Assembly: GCF_024459955.1 (NCBI RefSeq)
Contig: NZ_JANFXK010000010.1
Span: 85,361 to 149,360, forward strand
Reading direction: 5' to 3'
Source of the DNA: Anaerovorax odorimutans
Lineage (GTDB): Bacteria > Bacillota > Clostridia > Peptostreptococcales > Anaerovoracaceae
Length of the DNA stretch: 64,000 nucleotides
Positions 44,760 to 53,744 of the stretch are shown here, one piece after another; within the stretch, counting starts at the first letter, position 1, and each line of letters starts with the position of its first letter. The position numbers were made by a program, and so were the translations under genes. The notes below the pieces were generated by a model. The model made no database searches, was not told the DNA's origin, and was given only the letters and a program-made list of their open reading frames with translations.

Positions 44760-45233
44760 ATGAATGGAAATATTACAATGGCAAGCGAGAATGCGGTTTC
44801 CGCAAAAATGGCGGAATGCTATTTTACGATTAACGGCCGCAGATATAACTTTATGCAGATGGTTGATTTTACTGCTGAGGTTGAAAAGAAAAAATCAACG
44901 GTGCCGATTTTGGGCAGACCCATGGAAGGAAACAAGACGGTAGGCCTGAAAGGAACCTTCTCAGGAAAGGCGCACTATAACCAGTCAGTCATGCGAAAAG
45001 CCCTGACGGAATACAAGGATACGGGAACGGATATTTATTTCGATGTGATGATCCGCAACAGCGATCCGTCGTCAGGTGTGGGAGCGCAGACAGTCAACAT
45101 TCTCGGATGCAATACCGATAAGATCACGCTGGCAAAATTTGATGCTGCCGGTGAATGGCTGGAGGAAGAGATGGAAGGAACCTTCGAAGACTGGAATATG
45201 CCGGAGATGTTTAACGAGTTACAGGGACTATAA
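44760..45233 (+). CDS. Tail tube protein (XkdM-like, DUF2001)
   Basis: 157 residues, AAGGAGG upstream. The order sheath then tube, and the segments GRRYNFMQMVDFTAEVEKKK, VPILGRPMEGNKTVGLKGTF and YFDVMIRNSDP, match XkdM-type tube proteins, which stack as rings in the tail core. Confidence 0.9.
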   Translation: MNGNITMASENAVSAKMAECYFTINGRRYNFMQMVDFTAEVEKKKSTVPILGRPMEGNKTVGLKGTFSGKAHYNQSVMRKALTEYKDTGTDIYFDVMIRNSDPSSGVGAQTVNILGCNTDKITLAKFDAAGEWLEEEMEGTFEDWNMPEMFNELQGL

Positions 45234-45245
45234 GGAGGATAAGAT

Positions 45246-45835
45246 ATGGATTTTAAATCATTTATGAAGGAAAATCAGAAGAAAAAAGAGAATGTGTTTT
45301 TTGCGGCGACAAGATCTCTCTGCGATGAAAACGGAGAGCCGCTGAAGTGGGAGTTTCGCCAGATTACATCGGATGAGATGACGGAGATCCAGGACGAAAA
45401 CATAGTAGATGTTCCTATTCCCGGAAAACCGGGAGCATACAGGCAAAAGCCAAATGCGGCAAAGATCAATAAAGCGATGATCTGCAGATCCACTGTGAAC
45501 CCGGATCTTAACAATGCCGAGCTTCAGGACTCCTATGGAGTTACAACACCGGAAGCTTTGCTGACAGAGATGGTAAACAGTCCGGGTGAGTTTTCCGACC
45601 TGGTTACATTTGTAAGCGCCTTAAACGGTTTTAGCCTGCAGGATGAGGTGGAACAGGCAAAAAACTCATAACCGGGGATGACCCGGAGGCCAGTTACGCA
45701 TATTATTGCCTGCATAAGTTCCATATGCTGCCCAGGGAGTTCCTAAAACTGGACCTGAAAAGCAAGGCTTTTATCATCGCATGTATTGATGTGCGGGTGG
45801 AAAATGAGAAAAAAGAATTGGCTAAAGCTAAATAA
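45246..45835 (+). CDS. Tail assembly chaperones G and GT (programmed -1 frameshift)
   Basis: The zero frame (45246-45671, 141 residues) is XkdN-like and stops at TAA 45669-45671. Just before the stop, codons GCA AAA AAC give the heptamer A-AAA-AAC at 45659-45665. A -1 slip continues in the next frame as LITGDDPEASYAYYCLHKF and so on to TAA 45833-45835, giving a GT product of about 196 residues. This is the usual arrangement for tail assembly chaperones that coat the tape measure. The T frame has no start codon of its own. Confidence 0.85.
45659..45665 (+). promoter_or_regulatory. Slippery heptamer A-AAA-AAC
   Basis: In-frame canonical -1 slippery site, seven bases ending three bases before the zero-frame stop codon. 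The downstream GGGGATGACCCGG and CCTGCATAAG sequences could fold as a stimulator. Confidence 0.8.
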
Positions 45836-46264
45836 TTTCTAGGTACATCTAGCCAGAAAAAATATGAAATTAAACAGGTAGGCGGGAAGACAATTACCAA
45901 GAAGAAAGGTGGAATAACCCGTTCGATTGTAGGTGGAACAATCGCCGGGCCTACTGGAGCTCTTGTTGGAGCAACGACTGCTAAAGAAGAGACAAAGAAG
46001 GTAGGCGAGACAACTCAGCTTAATGTAGTTTTAGAGACTCAGGCAGGAGAGCAAGATCTTATATTGCACAATACGTGCACGGACGCAATCAATTTCTTCA
46101 AAAGCTGTATGGCGGCGAACCGCAGTATTGAAGAAACAAATACTGTTAAAGTTATACAAACATCTTCTGCTGACGAAATCCGTAAATATAAAGAACTCAT
46201 GGATGATGGAATTATAAGTCAGGAAGAATTTGAGGCAAAGAAAAAGGAACTGTTGGGATTGTGA
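45836..46264 (+). pseudogene. 5'-truncated SHOCT-domain gene
   Basis: Directly after the GT stop, in the same frame, an open stretch of 142 codons has no usable start before 46064. It encodes a glycine-zipper segment (RSIVGGTIAGPTGALVGATT), a cysteine-containing middle and a C-terminal SHOCT domain (YKELMDDGIISQEEFEAKKK). Intact SHOCT proteins of this kind have about 50 more residues at the N-terminus. It looks like cargo left by an insertion between the chaperone and tape measure genes. The last 66 residues could still be made from ATG 46064. Confidence 0.65.
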
Positions 46265-46320
46265 AAATTATTATTAGTAAGGCGGTTCTGTTTTAAAAAC
46301 CGCGTAAAATAAGTTGAACA

Positions 46321-46348
46321 AAAGGCCGGCTAATATAGTCGGTCTTTT
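46321..46348 (+). terminator. Weak terminator before the tape measure gene
   Basis: GGCCGGC pairs with GTCGGTC (two G-U pairs) and a TCTTTT run follows. It lies inside the tail operon and probably came with the SHOCT insert. Confidence 0.5.
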
Positions 46349-46380
46349 GTTATATAAAAAATTCAGAAAGGAGGACTTTT

Positions 46381-48507
46381 ATGGCTACAATCAATACTGC
46401 AATAAAATTTAATGATCTGGCATCAGGACCAATGCGAAACCTCAGCAATACCATTGGTACAACCTTAAATGCGTTTCAGACACTGCATAGTGGAGCAAAT
46501 ATGAACTTTAATACGATTCGAAATGAAGTTGCCAGTACCAATGCGGGATTGCGGCAAATGGCGGGACAGCTGGACCAGAACAGTCAGACAGCAGGAAGAA
46601 GCACGTCTATCTTTTCTGGACTAAAAAACAAGCTTACGGAGTTAAAAAACTCCTATGTCAGCATGGAAGGTCTGAAAATGACATTGGGCTTATCCGATGA
46701 GCTGGCGCGATCTACTGCGGGTTTACAGATGATGAATGACAAGACGCAGACTACAGCACAGCTGCAGGAGATGGTTTTCCAGGCGGCTCAGAACTCACGC
46801 AGCGCCTACCTGCGGACCGCAGATGCGGTAGCAGGTTTTGGAGCGAGTGCGGGAAATGTTTTCAATTCAAGCGCCGAGACTGTAAAGTTTGCGGAAAATC
46901 TTAATAAACAATTTGTCATAGCGAGGGCCTCTCAGGAAGAGATGTCGGAGGCCTCTTCGCAATTGGCCCAGGCAATGGGTTCCGGCGTCCTGCGGGGGGA
47001 AGAACTGAACACGATATTCGGCAAGGCCCCAAACGCGCTGCAAACGATTGCCGATTATTTGGGAGTCGATACGACTCAGATTCAAAGTATGGCTGCTCAG
47101 GGGCAGATTACAGCAGATGTCGTGAAAAATGCCATGCTGGGGGCTACCGATCAGATCAATGGGAAATTTAATCAGATGCCTATGACCTGGGAGCAGAGAA
47201 TGATACAGATTCAGAATATCGCCATAGGTGCGTTTGGCCCGGTGCTGGAACAAATCGGCAGCTTGGCCAGTAGCGGCGCCTTAGACGGCTTTATTCAAAG
47301 TGCCAGTATCGCGCTTCAAATAGTGGGAGGGGTTATTGGATCTATTTTCCAAATCATTGGAGCAATCGGAGACTTGATTGGCGATAATTGGTCAATTATA
47401 GAACCCATTGTAGGAGCTGCAGCGGCGGCTCTGGCATTATATGCGATCTATGCAAACCGAGTAGTTATCGCAGAGACGGCACATGCAATTGTGAGCGCAA
47501 TTTCCACAGCTGGGAAAATCGCCGCGACTGCAGCGGCGTGGCTGTTTACCAGTGCGACTCTAGCAGAGGCAGGAGCTCAACAAGGACTTAATGCCGCGCT
47601 ATATGCCTGCCCGCTCGTCTGGATAATTGGCATTATCATTGCGATTATTGCAATCATTTATATTGTCATTGCCGTAATAAACAAAGTTATGGGTACTTCT
47701 ATCAGTGCAACCGGGGTTATCGCCGGCTGTATCAATTGGGTTATTCAGCTGATTAAGAACATCGGACTATGGGTAGCAAATGTAGCGCTTGGTGTATGGA
47801 ATGCCATGGGAGCTGTGGCAGATAATATAAAAGGCGCTTTTGGCAATGCCTGGATTAACATACAGATTGGTTGGCTGAATTTTGTGAATACGGTACTGTC
47901 AGGCGTAAAACAGATTATCAAATGGCTAAACCATATTCCAGGAGTCGATATTAAAACAGATGGACTTGCGTCAAGCATTCAGGAACGTGCCGATCAAGTC
48001 GCAAAATTAGAAGCCTCAAAATATGAATATAAGGACGTTGGAGCGGCTTTTTCCAAGGGGTACCATCACTTTAACGTGTTTGAAGACGGATGGAGTTCAA
48101 ATGCGTATAAGAAAGGCTATGGATTTGGCAAAAAACTTGGCAGTAAGGTGAAAGGCCTGACAGATATGACCGACAATTTTGGAGGAAAAGACTTATTCGG
48201 GGGCGGTGGAGCCGGTGGACTGACCGGCAGCCTGCCCACAAATCTGGAAAACGGCGTCGGCAATATCGATAAAAATACAGGCGCTATTAAAGATTCCGTA
48301 CAGTCCAGTTCGGAGGATCTGAAACTGCTTCGGGAGTTGGCAGAGCGACAGGCCATCAACAAATATACCAATGCCCAAATATCGGTAGATATGAAGGGTA
48401 TGACCAATCAGATCGCCTCAGATCGTGACATCGACGGCGTTATAAACGTTATGACTAAGAAGCTGGAAAATGCGCTCGTTGTGAGTGCCGAGGGGGTGCA
48501 CACATAA
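46381..48507 (+). CDS. Tape measure protein
   Basis: 708 residues, AAGGAGG upstream. The conserved tape measure domain (about 100-290) has SDELARSTAGLQMMND, SAYLRTADAVAGFGASAG, SSQLAQAMGSGVLRGEEL and MTWEQRM. Hydrophobic stretches lie at about 300-345 and 410-450, as usual for proteins that may form a membrane channel. Using the rule of about 1.5 angstrom per residue, the tail would be near 100 nm, similar to known R-type particles. Confidence 0.92.
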   Translation: MATINTAIKFNDLASGPMRNLSNTIGTTLNAFQTLHSGANMNFNTIRNEVASTNAGLRQMAGQLDQNSQTAGRSTSIFSGLKNKLTELKNSYVSMEGLKMTLGLSDELARSTAGLQMMNDKTQTTAQLQEMVFQAAQNSRSAYLRTADAVAGFGASAGNVFNSSAETVKFAENLNKQFVIARASQEEMSEASSQLAQAMGSGVLRGEELNTIFGKAPNALQTIADYLGVDTTQIQSMAAQGQITADVVKNAMLGATDQINGKFNQMPMTWEQRMIQIQNIAIGAFGPVLEQIGSLASSGALDGFIQSASIALQIVGGVIGSIFQIIGAIGDLIGDNWSIIEPIVGAAAAALALYAIYANRVVIAETAHAIVSAISTAGKIAATAAAWLFTSATLAEAGAQQGLNAALYACPLVWIIGIIIAIIAIIYIVIAVINKVMGTSISATGVIAGCINWVIQLIKNIGLWVANVALGVWNAMGAVADNIKGAFGNAWINIQIGWLNFVNTVLSGVKQIIKWLNHIPGVDIKTDGLASSIQERADQVAKLEASKYEYKDVGAAFSKGYHHFNVFEDGWSSNAYKKGYGFGKKLGSKVKGLTDMTDNFGGKDLFGGGGAGGLTGSLPTNLENGVGNIDKNTGAIKDSVQSSSEDLKLLRELAERQAINKYTNAQISVDMKGMTNQIASDRDIDGVINVMTKKLENALVVSAEGVHT

Positions 48508-49211
48508 TGTATCAGCTATATATCAATAACATCCTGTATCCGGTGGCGCCGCAGAAATTTCAGGTGAAGATCAATAACAAAAATGAAACAATCACCTTGA
48601 TCAATGAAGGTGAGGTAAACCGGCTGAAAACGCCGGGCCTCACCGATATTCAGATCTCGGATCTGTTGCTTCCGGCGGTAAAGTATCCCTTTGCGGAATA
48701 CGGGTCGGCGGGCTTTCAGACTCCGTCCGTGTATCTGAGCCAGCTGGAAAATTTAAAGAAAAACAAGATGACTTTTAATGTAGTGTTGATTCGCAAACTG
48801 GTGAAGCGGGAACTGGGATGGAATTTTTCCATGACCTGCACACTGGAGGATTACACCATTGATGAAGACGTGAAGGAAGGGGTCGACGTAAAGTTGACCC
48901 TGAACTTCAAACAATGGCTCAATTATGGAACCAAAACCGTGGTTTTCAAAAAAAAGAGCAACGGGAAAACAACATCATCAACAAAGAAGTCGAGAAAAAG
49001 CTCCAAGAAAAGTTCCGGCGGCACCTATACGGTGAAAAAGGGCGACTGCCTGATCAACATTGCAAAGAAAAAGCTTGGAAGCGGGAACCGCTGGAAGGAA
49101 ATCTTCAATTTAAACAAAAGCACAATTCAGAGCGTGGCAAAAAAACACGGCAAGCCCGGCAACGGGCACTGGATTTTCCCCGGGACCAAGCTGAAAATGC
49201 CGAAGAAGTGA
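48507..49211 (+). CDS. LysM-domain tail protein (XkdP-like)
   Basis: 234 residues, overlapping the tape measure stop by one base. The N-terminal part (about 1-140) is the XkdP-type domain (YPVAPQKFQVKI and others); a lysine/serine-rich linker leads to a LysM motif (YTVKKGDCLINIAKKKLG, about 176-225) that binds peptidoglycan. It joins the tube to the hub in PBSX-like tails. Confidence 0.9.
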   Translation: MYQLYINNILYPVAPQKFQVKINNKNETITLINEGEVNRLKTPGLTDIQISDLLLPAVKYPFAEYGSAGFQTPSVYLSQLENLKKNKMTFNVVLIRKLVKRELGWNFSMTCTLEDYTIDEDVKEGVDVKLTLNFKQWLNYGTKTVVFKKKSNGKTTSSTKKSRKSSKKSSGGTYTVKKGDCLINIAKKKLGSGNRWKEIFNLNKSTIQSVAKKHGKPGNGHWIFPGTKLKMPKK

Positions 49212-49222
49212 GGTGGTGAGAT

Positions 49223-50779
49223 ATGGGTGATTGGGTATGGCCTCTTCCCGGATATAGTCGAATCAGTTCCCCATTTGGACTAAGGAACTGTCCGTTTCAC
49301 GGTAGAGAGACACATACAGGAATTGATATTCCGGCACCGCAAGGTACAAAGATCATTGCGGCAAAACCTGGAAGAGTAATTACCGCCAAAATGACATCCG
49401 GCTATGGAAACCTTGTGGTTATTAGTCATGGAGGAGGGTTAGAAACTTATTATGCGCATTGCAATTCTTTCATAGCGCATAAAGGTGATACGGTTGGAGC
49501 CGGACAGCCAATTGCAAGAGTGGGTTCTACAGGACCATCGACAGGAAACCATTTGCATTTTGGAGTAAAAGTACAAAGCGGATTTAAAAATCCCAAAAAC
49601 TATGTTTCTATAAATGATACGCAGAGCCGATACACCGGTGCAAAAAGTGGCCCTGTTTCATCAGACGGAGCCGGCTCTTCCAATATAGCCGGTGGTACGG
49701 CGGGTCAGGAATCAACAACCAAAGAAGTCACAACAGTAAAAGTCACATCAACAACCGGCAAGACCGGAAATCAGGATAGCAGCCTGCGCGCAAAAAGCGC
49801 CATCCTTACCAAAGGGGCGGAAATCCTGATCCAAAACGGCAGCCAAGTGTTCCAGCCAGCTTTGGAGGAAGACATTTCTCTGGAGTACGAACGAAAGAAC
49901 ACACCGGGAAAGCTGACCTTTACCGTATACAAAGATGCGGCTCTAAAGATCGCCAAAGGCAACGCCGTCCGCTTTCGCTATAATAATAAGCGGATGTTTT
50001 TCGGATACATTTTTACATTTAAACGGAAGGACAGCAACCTCGTGACGCTCACCTGCTACGATCAACTGCGGTACTTGAAAAATAAAGATGTGCGGTCGTA
50101 CAAGAAGACAACTTACTCAAAACTGTTAAAACAAATTGCCAAGGAGTTCAAGCTGGAATACGGGACTATTCAGAACACCAAGTATGTGATCCCGGCCAGA
50201 ATGGAGGAGGGGACGTTGTTTGACATTTTGGGAAACGCGTCCGATCTCACGGTCAGTCACACGAAGAAGTTATTCGTTCTTTATGATGATTTCGGTCGGC
50301 TGACCCTGAAAAACATAGAAAGCATGATGCTGCCAATTTTGGTCGATCAGGACACGGCGGAATCCCTGGATTATGAATCAACGATTGACAAGGACACTTA
50401 TAACCGGATCAAGATCTATTCCGACAATGATAATACGGGGGTCCGGGAGGTCCATGTGAGAAACTCCACGGCCAAGCAAAAGAAATGGGGAATCCTGCAA
50501 TATACGGAAAAGGCGGAAGGCCTCTCTAAGAAAGAGATGAAGCAAAAAGCCAAGATTCTGGCACAGTATTATGGAATCGAGCAGCGAACCCTTTCCGTGA
50601 GAGGACAGCTCGGTGATACAAGGGTAAGGGGCGGTTCGTCCCTGATCGTGCAATTAGACCTTGGCGATAAAAAAATCTCGAATTACATGCTGGTAGAGAA
50701 GGTGAAGCATACGTTTAAAAACGGCTCTCACACAATGGATCTGAGCCTGGCCGGGATAAAGGGGGAATTTCATGTCTGA
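49223..50779 (+). CDS. Tail hub with N-terminal M23 peptidase (XkdQ-like fusion)
   Basis: 518 residues. Residues 1-135 are an M23 metallopeptidase: SSPFGLR, HTGIDIPAPQGT and GNHLHFGVK carry the zinc and catalytic histidines, so it should cut peptide cross-links in peptidoglycan. A Ser/Thr-rich linker (about 135-185) leads to an XkdQ / late-control-D-like hub (about 190-518; EYERKNTPGKLTFTV, FGYIFTFKRKD, YYGIEQRTLSVRGQ). In PBSX the hub is a separate protein without a peptidase. The peptidase part is AT-richer than the hub, which points to a later fusion. Confidence 0.88.
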   Translation: MGDWVWPLPGYSRISSPFGLRNCPFHGRETHTGIDIPAPQGTKIIAAKPGRVITAKMTSGYGNLVVISHGGGLETYYAHCNSFIAHKGDTVGAGQPIARVGSTGPSTGNHLHFGVKVQSGFKNPKNYVSINDTQSRYTGAKSGPVSSDGAGSSNIAGGTAGQESTTKEVTTVKVTSTTGKTGNQDSSLRAKSAILTKGAEILIQNGSQVFQPALEEDISLEYERKNTPGKLTFTVYKDAALKIAKGNAVRFRYNNKRMFFGYIFTFKRKDSNLVTLTCYDQLRYLKNKDVRSYKKTTYSKLLKQIAKEFKLEYGTIQNTKYVIPARMEEGTLFDILGNASDLTVSHTKKLFVLYDDFGRLTLKNIESMMLPILVDQDTAESLDYESTIDKDTYNRIKIYSDNDNTGVREVHVRNSTAKQKKWGILQYTEKAEGLSKKEMKQKAKILAQYYGIEQRTLSVRGQLGDTRVRGGSSLIVQLDLGDKKISNYMLVEKVKHTFKNGSHTMDLSLAGIKGEFHV

Positions 50780-51032
50780 GCAACTATTGTCTTTGATCAA
50801 ACAGGCCGCGGTGGAAGCGGTCAACGCGGCGGCTCCGATGGAGATCACCTTTGGTATCGTACAGAGCGTGAGCCCGCTTAAAATTAAAATGGACAGCAAA
50901 CATATCATTGACGAAGACTTCCTGATTAAAACGGAAGCTTCCGTGGACAAGCTGGCAAAAGGGGATAAAGCTGTCCTTCTGCGTATGCAGGGCGGGCAGC
51001 AGTTTTTATTTATAGATAAGGTGGTGGAATAA
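50772..51032 (+). CDS. DUF2577 baseplate protein (XkdR-like)
   Basis: 86 residues, overlapping the hub gene by eight bases. AAPMEITFGIVQSVSPLKIK and LLRMQGGQQFLFIDKVV are typical of DUF2577. It is a conserved small component between hub and DUF2634 in contractile Firmicutes tails. Confidence 0.88.
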   Translation: MSEQLLSLIKQAAVEAVNAAAPMEITFGIVQSVSPLKIKMDSKHIIDEDFLIKTEASVDKLAKGDKAVLLRMQGGQQFLFIDKVVE

Positions 51033-51454
51033 TGTTACCGGAAGGTGAAGAGAGCCTGCTGTTGGTGGATGAGACGGAAACAGAGGAAGAACAGATGACT
51101 GGCCGGACCTACAGGCTGGATGAGAAGAATGAAATCATTGCCGGAGAAATCGACGGCAGGGAAGCGATCAAACAGTCTCTATTACTGATTTTGCAGACTG
51201 AGCGGGAAGAATTTGAGATTTACAGTGGAGACTATGGAATCGAACTTATGGACTTGATCGGTCAGACGCCTCCATTGGTTTACGTCAATCTTGAACAGGT
51301 CATTAAAGAAGCGCTGATGCAGGATGACCGTGTGGAAGACGTTGGAGACTTTTCGTTTGAGCGTCTGGAAAAACATGCTGTTTCCGTAAAGTTTACGGTT
51401 ACGACAATTGAAGGCGATATTGATATGGAAACGGAGGTGAATATAAATGGATGA
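51032..51454 (+). CDS. DUF2634 baseplate wedge protein (XkdS-like)
   Basis: 140 residues, one-base overlap with the previous gene. The segments AIKQSLLLILQTEREEFEIY and GDYGIELMDLIGQ match the gp25/XkdS-type sheath-initiator fold. The protein is very acidic. Confidence 0.9.
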   Translation: MLPEGEESLLLVDETETEEEQMTGRTYRLDEKNEIIAGEIDGREAIKQSLLLILQTEREEFEIYSGDYGIELMDLIGQTPPLVYVNLEQVIKEALMQDDRVEDVGDFSFERLEKHAVSVKFTVTTIEGDIDMETEVNING

Positions 51455-52547
51455 AGATGTAATCCTGTATGGACAGGAGTTTGAATCAATCATGGAGCGG
51501 CTCCTTGCCAACGTGCCGGAAGATCTCGACACGAGGGAAGGCAGCGTGATCTATAATGCGCTGGCGCCGGCCGGATGGGAAATACAGCTGCTTTATGAGG
51601 AGCTGAATCTGGTGCTGACGGAGGCTTTTGCGGATACCTGCAGTTTAGACTATTTGATCCGGCGGGCGAAGGAAAGACTCGTGGAATACAAAAGGGGCGA
51701 ACCGGCAATTGTGAAAGGTGTCTTCACTCCGGCCGATTTGGACGTGACAGGAATTCGCTTTGTTGAAGAAGAGTCGGAGTTGATCTTCGCAGCAATCGAA
51801 AAGCTTGCTGACGGTGAATATAAATTGGAATGTGAAGAGTCGGGAGTGATCGGCAATCTGACGCAGGGACAGCTGATTCCGGTCGATACGGAAGAGGTTG
51901 AGGATCTGGAAACCGCTGAGATTGTGGATTGTCTGGAACCGGGCCGGGATGATGAAGACGTCGAGGACTTCCGGGAGCGATATTTTGATAATGTGGCCGG
52001 TCAGGATTTCGGCGGCAATTTGGCCGATTACAAGAACAAGGTAAACAGCCTGGAGCATGTGGGAGGATGCAAGATTGTGCCGGTATGGAACGGAGGCGGA
52101 ACCGTGAAGGTAATCGTTCTCGACCATACCCACAGTGTACCGTCAGACGGGGTGGTTAGAGAAGTGCAGTCTGTTATGGACCCAATTGAAAACTCCGGAG
52201 AAGGCAAAGGCATCGCCCCCATTGGACATCGGGTAACGGTGGCTGGCGCAGAACCGGTCAATATGAATATTACTGCTTTCGTGGCTTACGCGGAAGGATA
52301 TGATTATGCACTGGCACAAGCATCCATAGCAGCAGCTCTGGATGCTTATTTTGAAGAACTGCGGATAGCCTGGGGAGATGCCCCGGCGGATATCGGTACA
52401 ATCGTGCGGATCAGCCAGATCGAAAACCGGCTTCTGAATTTGACGGAGATCCTGGATATCGAAGAGACGGCGATCAACGGTTCAGCCAAGAACGTACTTT
52501 TGCAGGGGCAGCAAGTGCCAGTAAGGGGGACGTTCAATGGAGCATAA
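51447..52547 (+). CDS. Baseplate J family protein (XkdT-like)
   Basis: 366 residues, start overlapping the DUF2634 stop. EGSVIYNALAPAGWEIQLLY, FRERYFDNVAGQDFGGNLADY and a C-terminal IVRISQIENRLLNLTEILDI are typical of baseplate J (gp6-like wedge) proteins. It connects the hub with the fibres and transmits the contraction signal. Confidence 0.93.
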   Translation: MDEDVILYGQEFESIMERLLANVPEDLDTREGSVIYNALAPAGWEIQLLYEELNLVLTEAFADTCSLDYLIRRAKERLVEYKRGEPAIVKGVFTPADLDVTGIRFVEEESELIFAAIEKLADGEYKLECEESGVIGNLTQGQLIPVDTEEVEDLETAEIVDCLEPGRDDEDVEDFRERYFDNVAGQDFGGNLADYKNKVNSLEHVGGCKIVPVWNGGGTVKVIVLDHTHSVPSDGVVREVQSVMDPIENSGEGKGIAPIGHRVTVAGAEPVNMNITAFVAYAEGYDYALAQASIAAALDAYFEELRIAWGDAPADIGTIVRISQIENRLLNLTEILDIEETAINGSAKNVLLQGQQVPVRGTFNGA

Positions 52548-53088
52548 GAAACTGATTGAATATTATCCGCAGCATCTGGCGAAATATCGGGAGTTCAAAG
52601 CCATAACCGCGGCAGAGCAGATTGAGCTGGATTCCATTCTGGCAGAGATTAACCAGGGACTGGAAAATCAGTTTGTTGAAACTGCGGATGAAGAGGCGAT
52701 TTCCCGCTATGAAAAGATTTACAGTGTGGAGCCTATGCCAGGGGCCACGTTAGAGGAGCGGCGTTTTAATCTGATGGCGCGGTTAACGGAGCAGACTCCC
52801 TATACACAGAGAAAACTGGCCGAAATGCTTGCGGCGCTATGCGGAGAAAACGGCTACGTTCTGTCCCTGGATATTGGAAATTACGCAGTACAGGTGGGCG
52901 TAGAGCTGACTGCCAAAAACAACGAGCTTGCAGTCAAACGGCTGATGGGAAACGTGCTGCCCTGTAATTTGACGTGGCAGGTGGGTCTGCTCTATAACCA
53001 GCATAGTAAGCTGGCCCGATTTACCCACGGGCAATTGTCCGCATATACCCATCAAGCATTAAGAGAGGAGGTATTACCAAATGAGTAA
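52537..53088 (+). CDS. DUF2313 baseplate protein (XkdU-like)
   Basis: 183 residues, overlapping baseplate J by 11 bases. IEYYPQHLAKYREFKAI, TLEERRFNLMARLTEQ and the C-terminal LTWQVGLLYNQHSKLARFTH match DUF2313 (Tfp I / XkdU), usually the last baseplate part before the fibre. Confidence 0.9.
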   Translation: MEHKKLIEYYPQHLAKYREFKAITAAEQIELDSILAEINQGLENQFVETADEEAISRYEKIYSVEPMPGATLEERRFNLMARLTEQTPYTQRKLAEMLAALCGENGYVLSLDIGNYAVQVGVELTAKNNELAVKRLMGNVLPCNLTWQVGLLYNQHSKLARFTHGQLSAYTHQALREEVLPNE

Positions 53089-53740
53089 AAACACAAAAAA
53101 CATTGGTTTCGTTTTGCCGGACGCAAACGACTTTTACGATATCAGTGTGCCAAATGGAAATTTTGAAAAAGCCGATGCAGCGCTAAAGAAGCTCGAGGAT
53201 GAAAAGGTAAGCAAGGAAGCAGGAAAGAGTTTGTCGGCAAATGATCTTACCAATGACTTGAAAACGAAATACGATGCGGCGCATGAGCATCTGTCGAATG
53301 AAGAAAATCCGCATCAGACGACTGCCGCTCAGGTGGGAGCCATTCCAACTTCACAAAAGGGGGCGGCTTCCGGCATTGCGGAACTGGATGCCAATGGGAA
53401 AGTCCCTTCCGCACAGCTGCCCTCTTATGTGGATGACGTGCTGGAATTTTCCAGTAAGGAAGGTTTCCCCGCAGTCGGAGAATCAGGAAAAATCTATGTT
53501 GCAACAAATACAAACCTGACCTATCGGTGGGCAGGCTCCGCATACGTGGAGATCAGCGCGTCTCTGGCATTGGGGGAAACGGCATCAACAGCTTACCGGG
53601 GCGACAAAGGCAAACAAAATGCGGCAGATATTGCTGCGTTGGAAAACAATTTTGCCGCGCTCATTTCCGAGGAAACCATTGAAAAAGCTAAAGAGGCGGG
53701 CATTGATCTGACGTCGGGGGGGGGGGGTACTAAATCTTAA
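53081..53740 (+). CDS. Tail fibre 1 with phase-variable 3' end
   Basis: 219 residues as written. The N-terminus (NIGFVLPDANDFYDISVPNG) is the baseplate-attachment type; residues about 105-180 share a module with fibre 2 (SYVDDVLEFSSK, GKIYVATNTNLTYRW, SLALGETASTAYRGD). The frame ends TSGGGGTKS because a run of 12 G (53716-53727) precedes TAA 53738-53740. With 11 G it would read on for 121 more codons to 54098. The short form lacks a receptor-binding tip, so the fused form is probably the functional fibre. Confidence 0.88.
   Translation: MSKNTKNIGFVLPDANDFYDISVPNGNFEKADAALKKLEDEKVSKEAGKSLSANDLTNDLKTKYDAAHEHLSNEENPHQTTAAQVGAIPTSQKGAASGIAELDANGKVPSAQLPSYVDDVLEFSSKEGFPAVGESGKIYVATNTNLTYRWAGSAYVEISASLALGETASTAYRGDKGKQNAADIAALENNFAALISEETIEKAKEAGIDLTSGGGGTKS
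53716..53727 (+). repeat. Poly-G tract (12 G) at the end of fibre 1
   Basis: Longest homopolymer noticed in the window. A one-base contraction, or a two-base expansion, joins fibre 1 in frame with module A. Slippage at such tracts is a common basis of phase variation. Confidence 0.9.
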
Positions 53741-53744
53741 TAGA

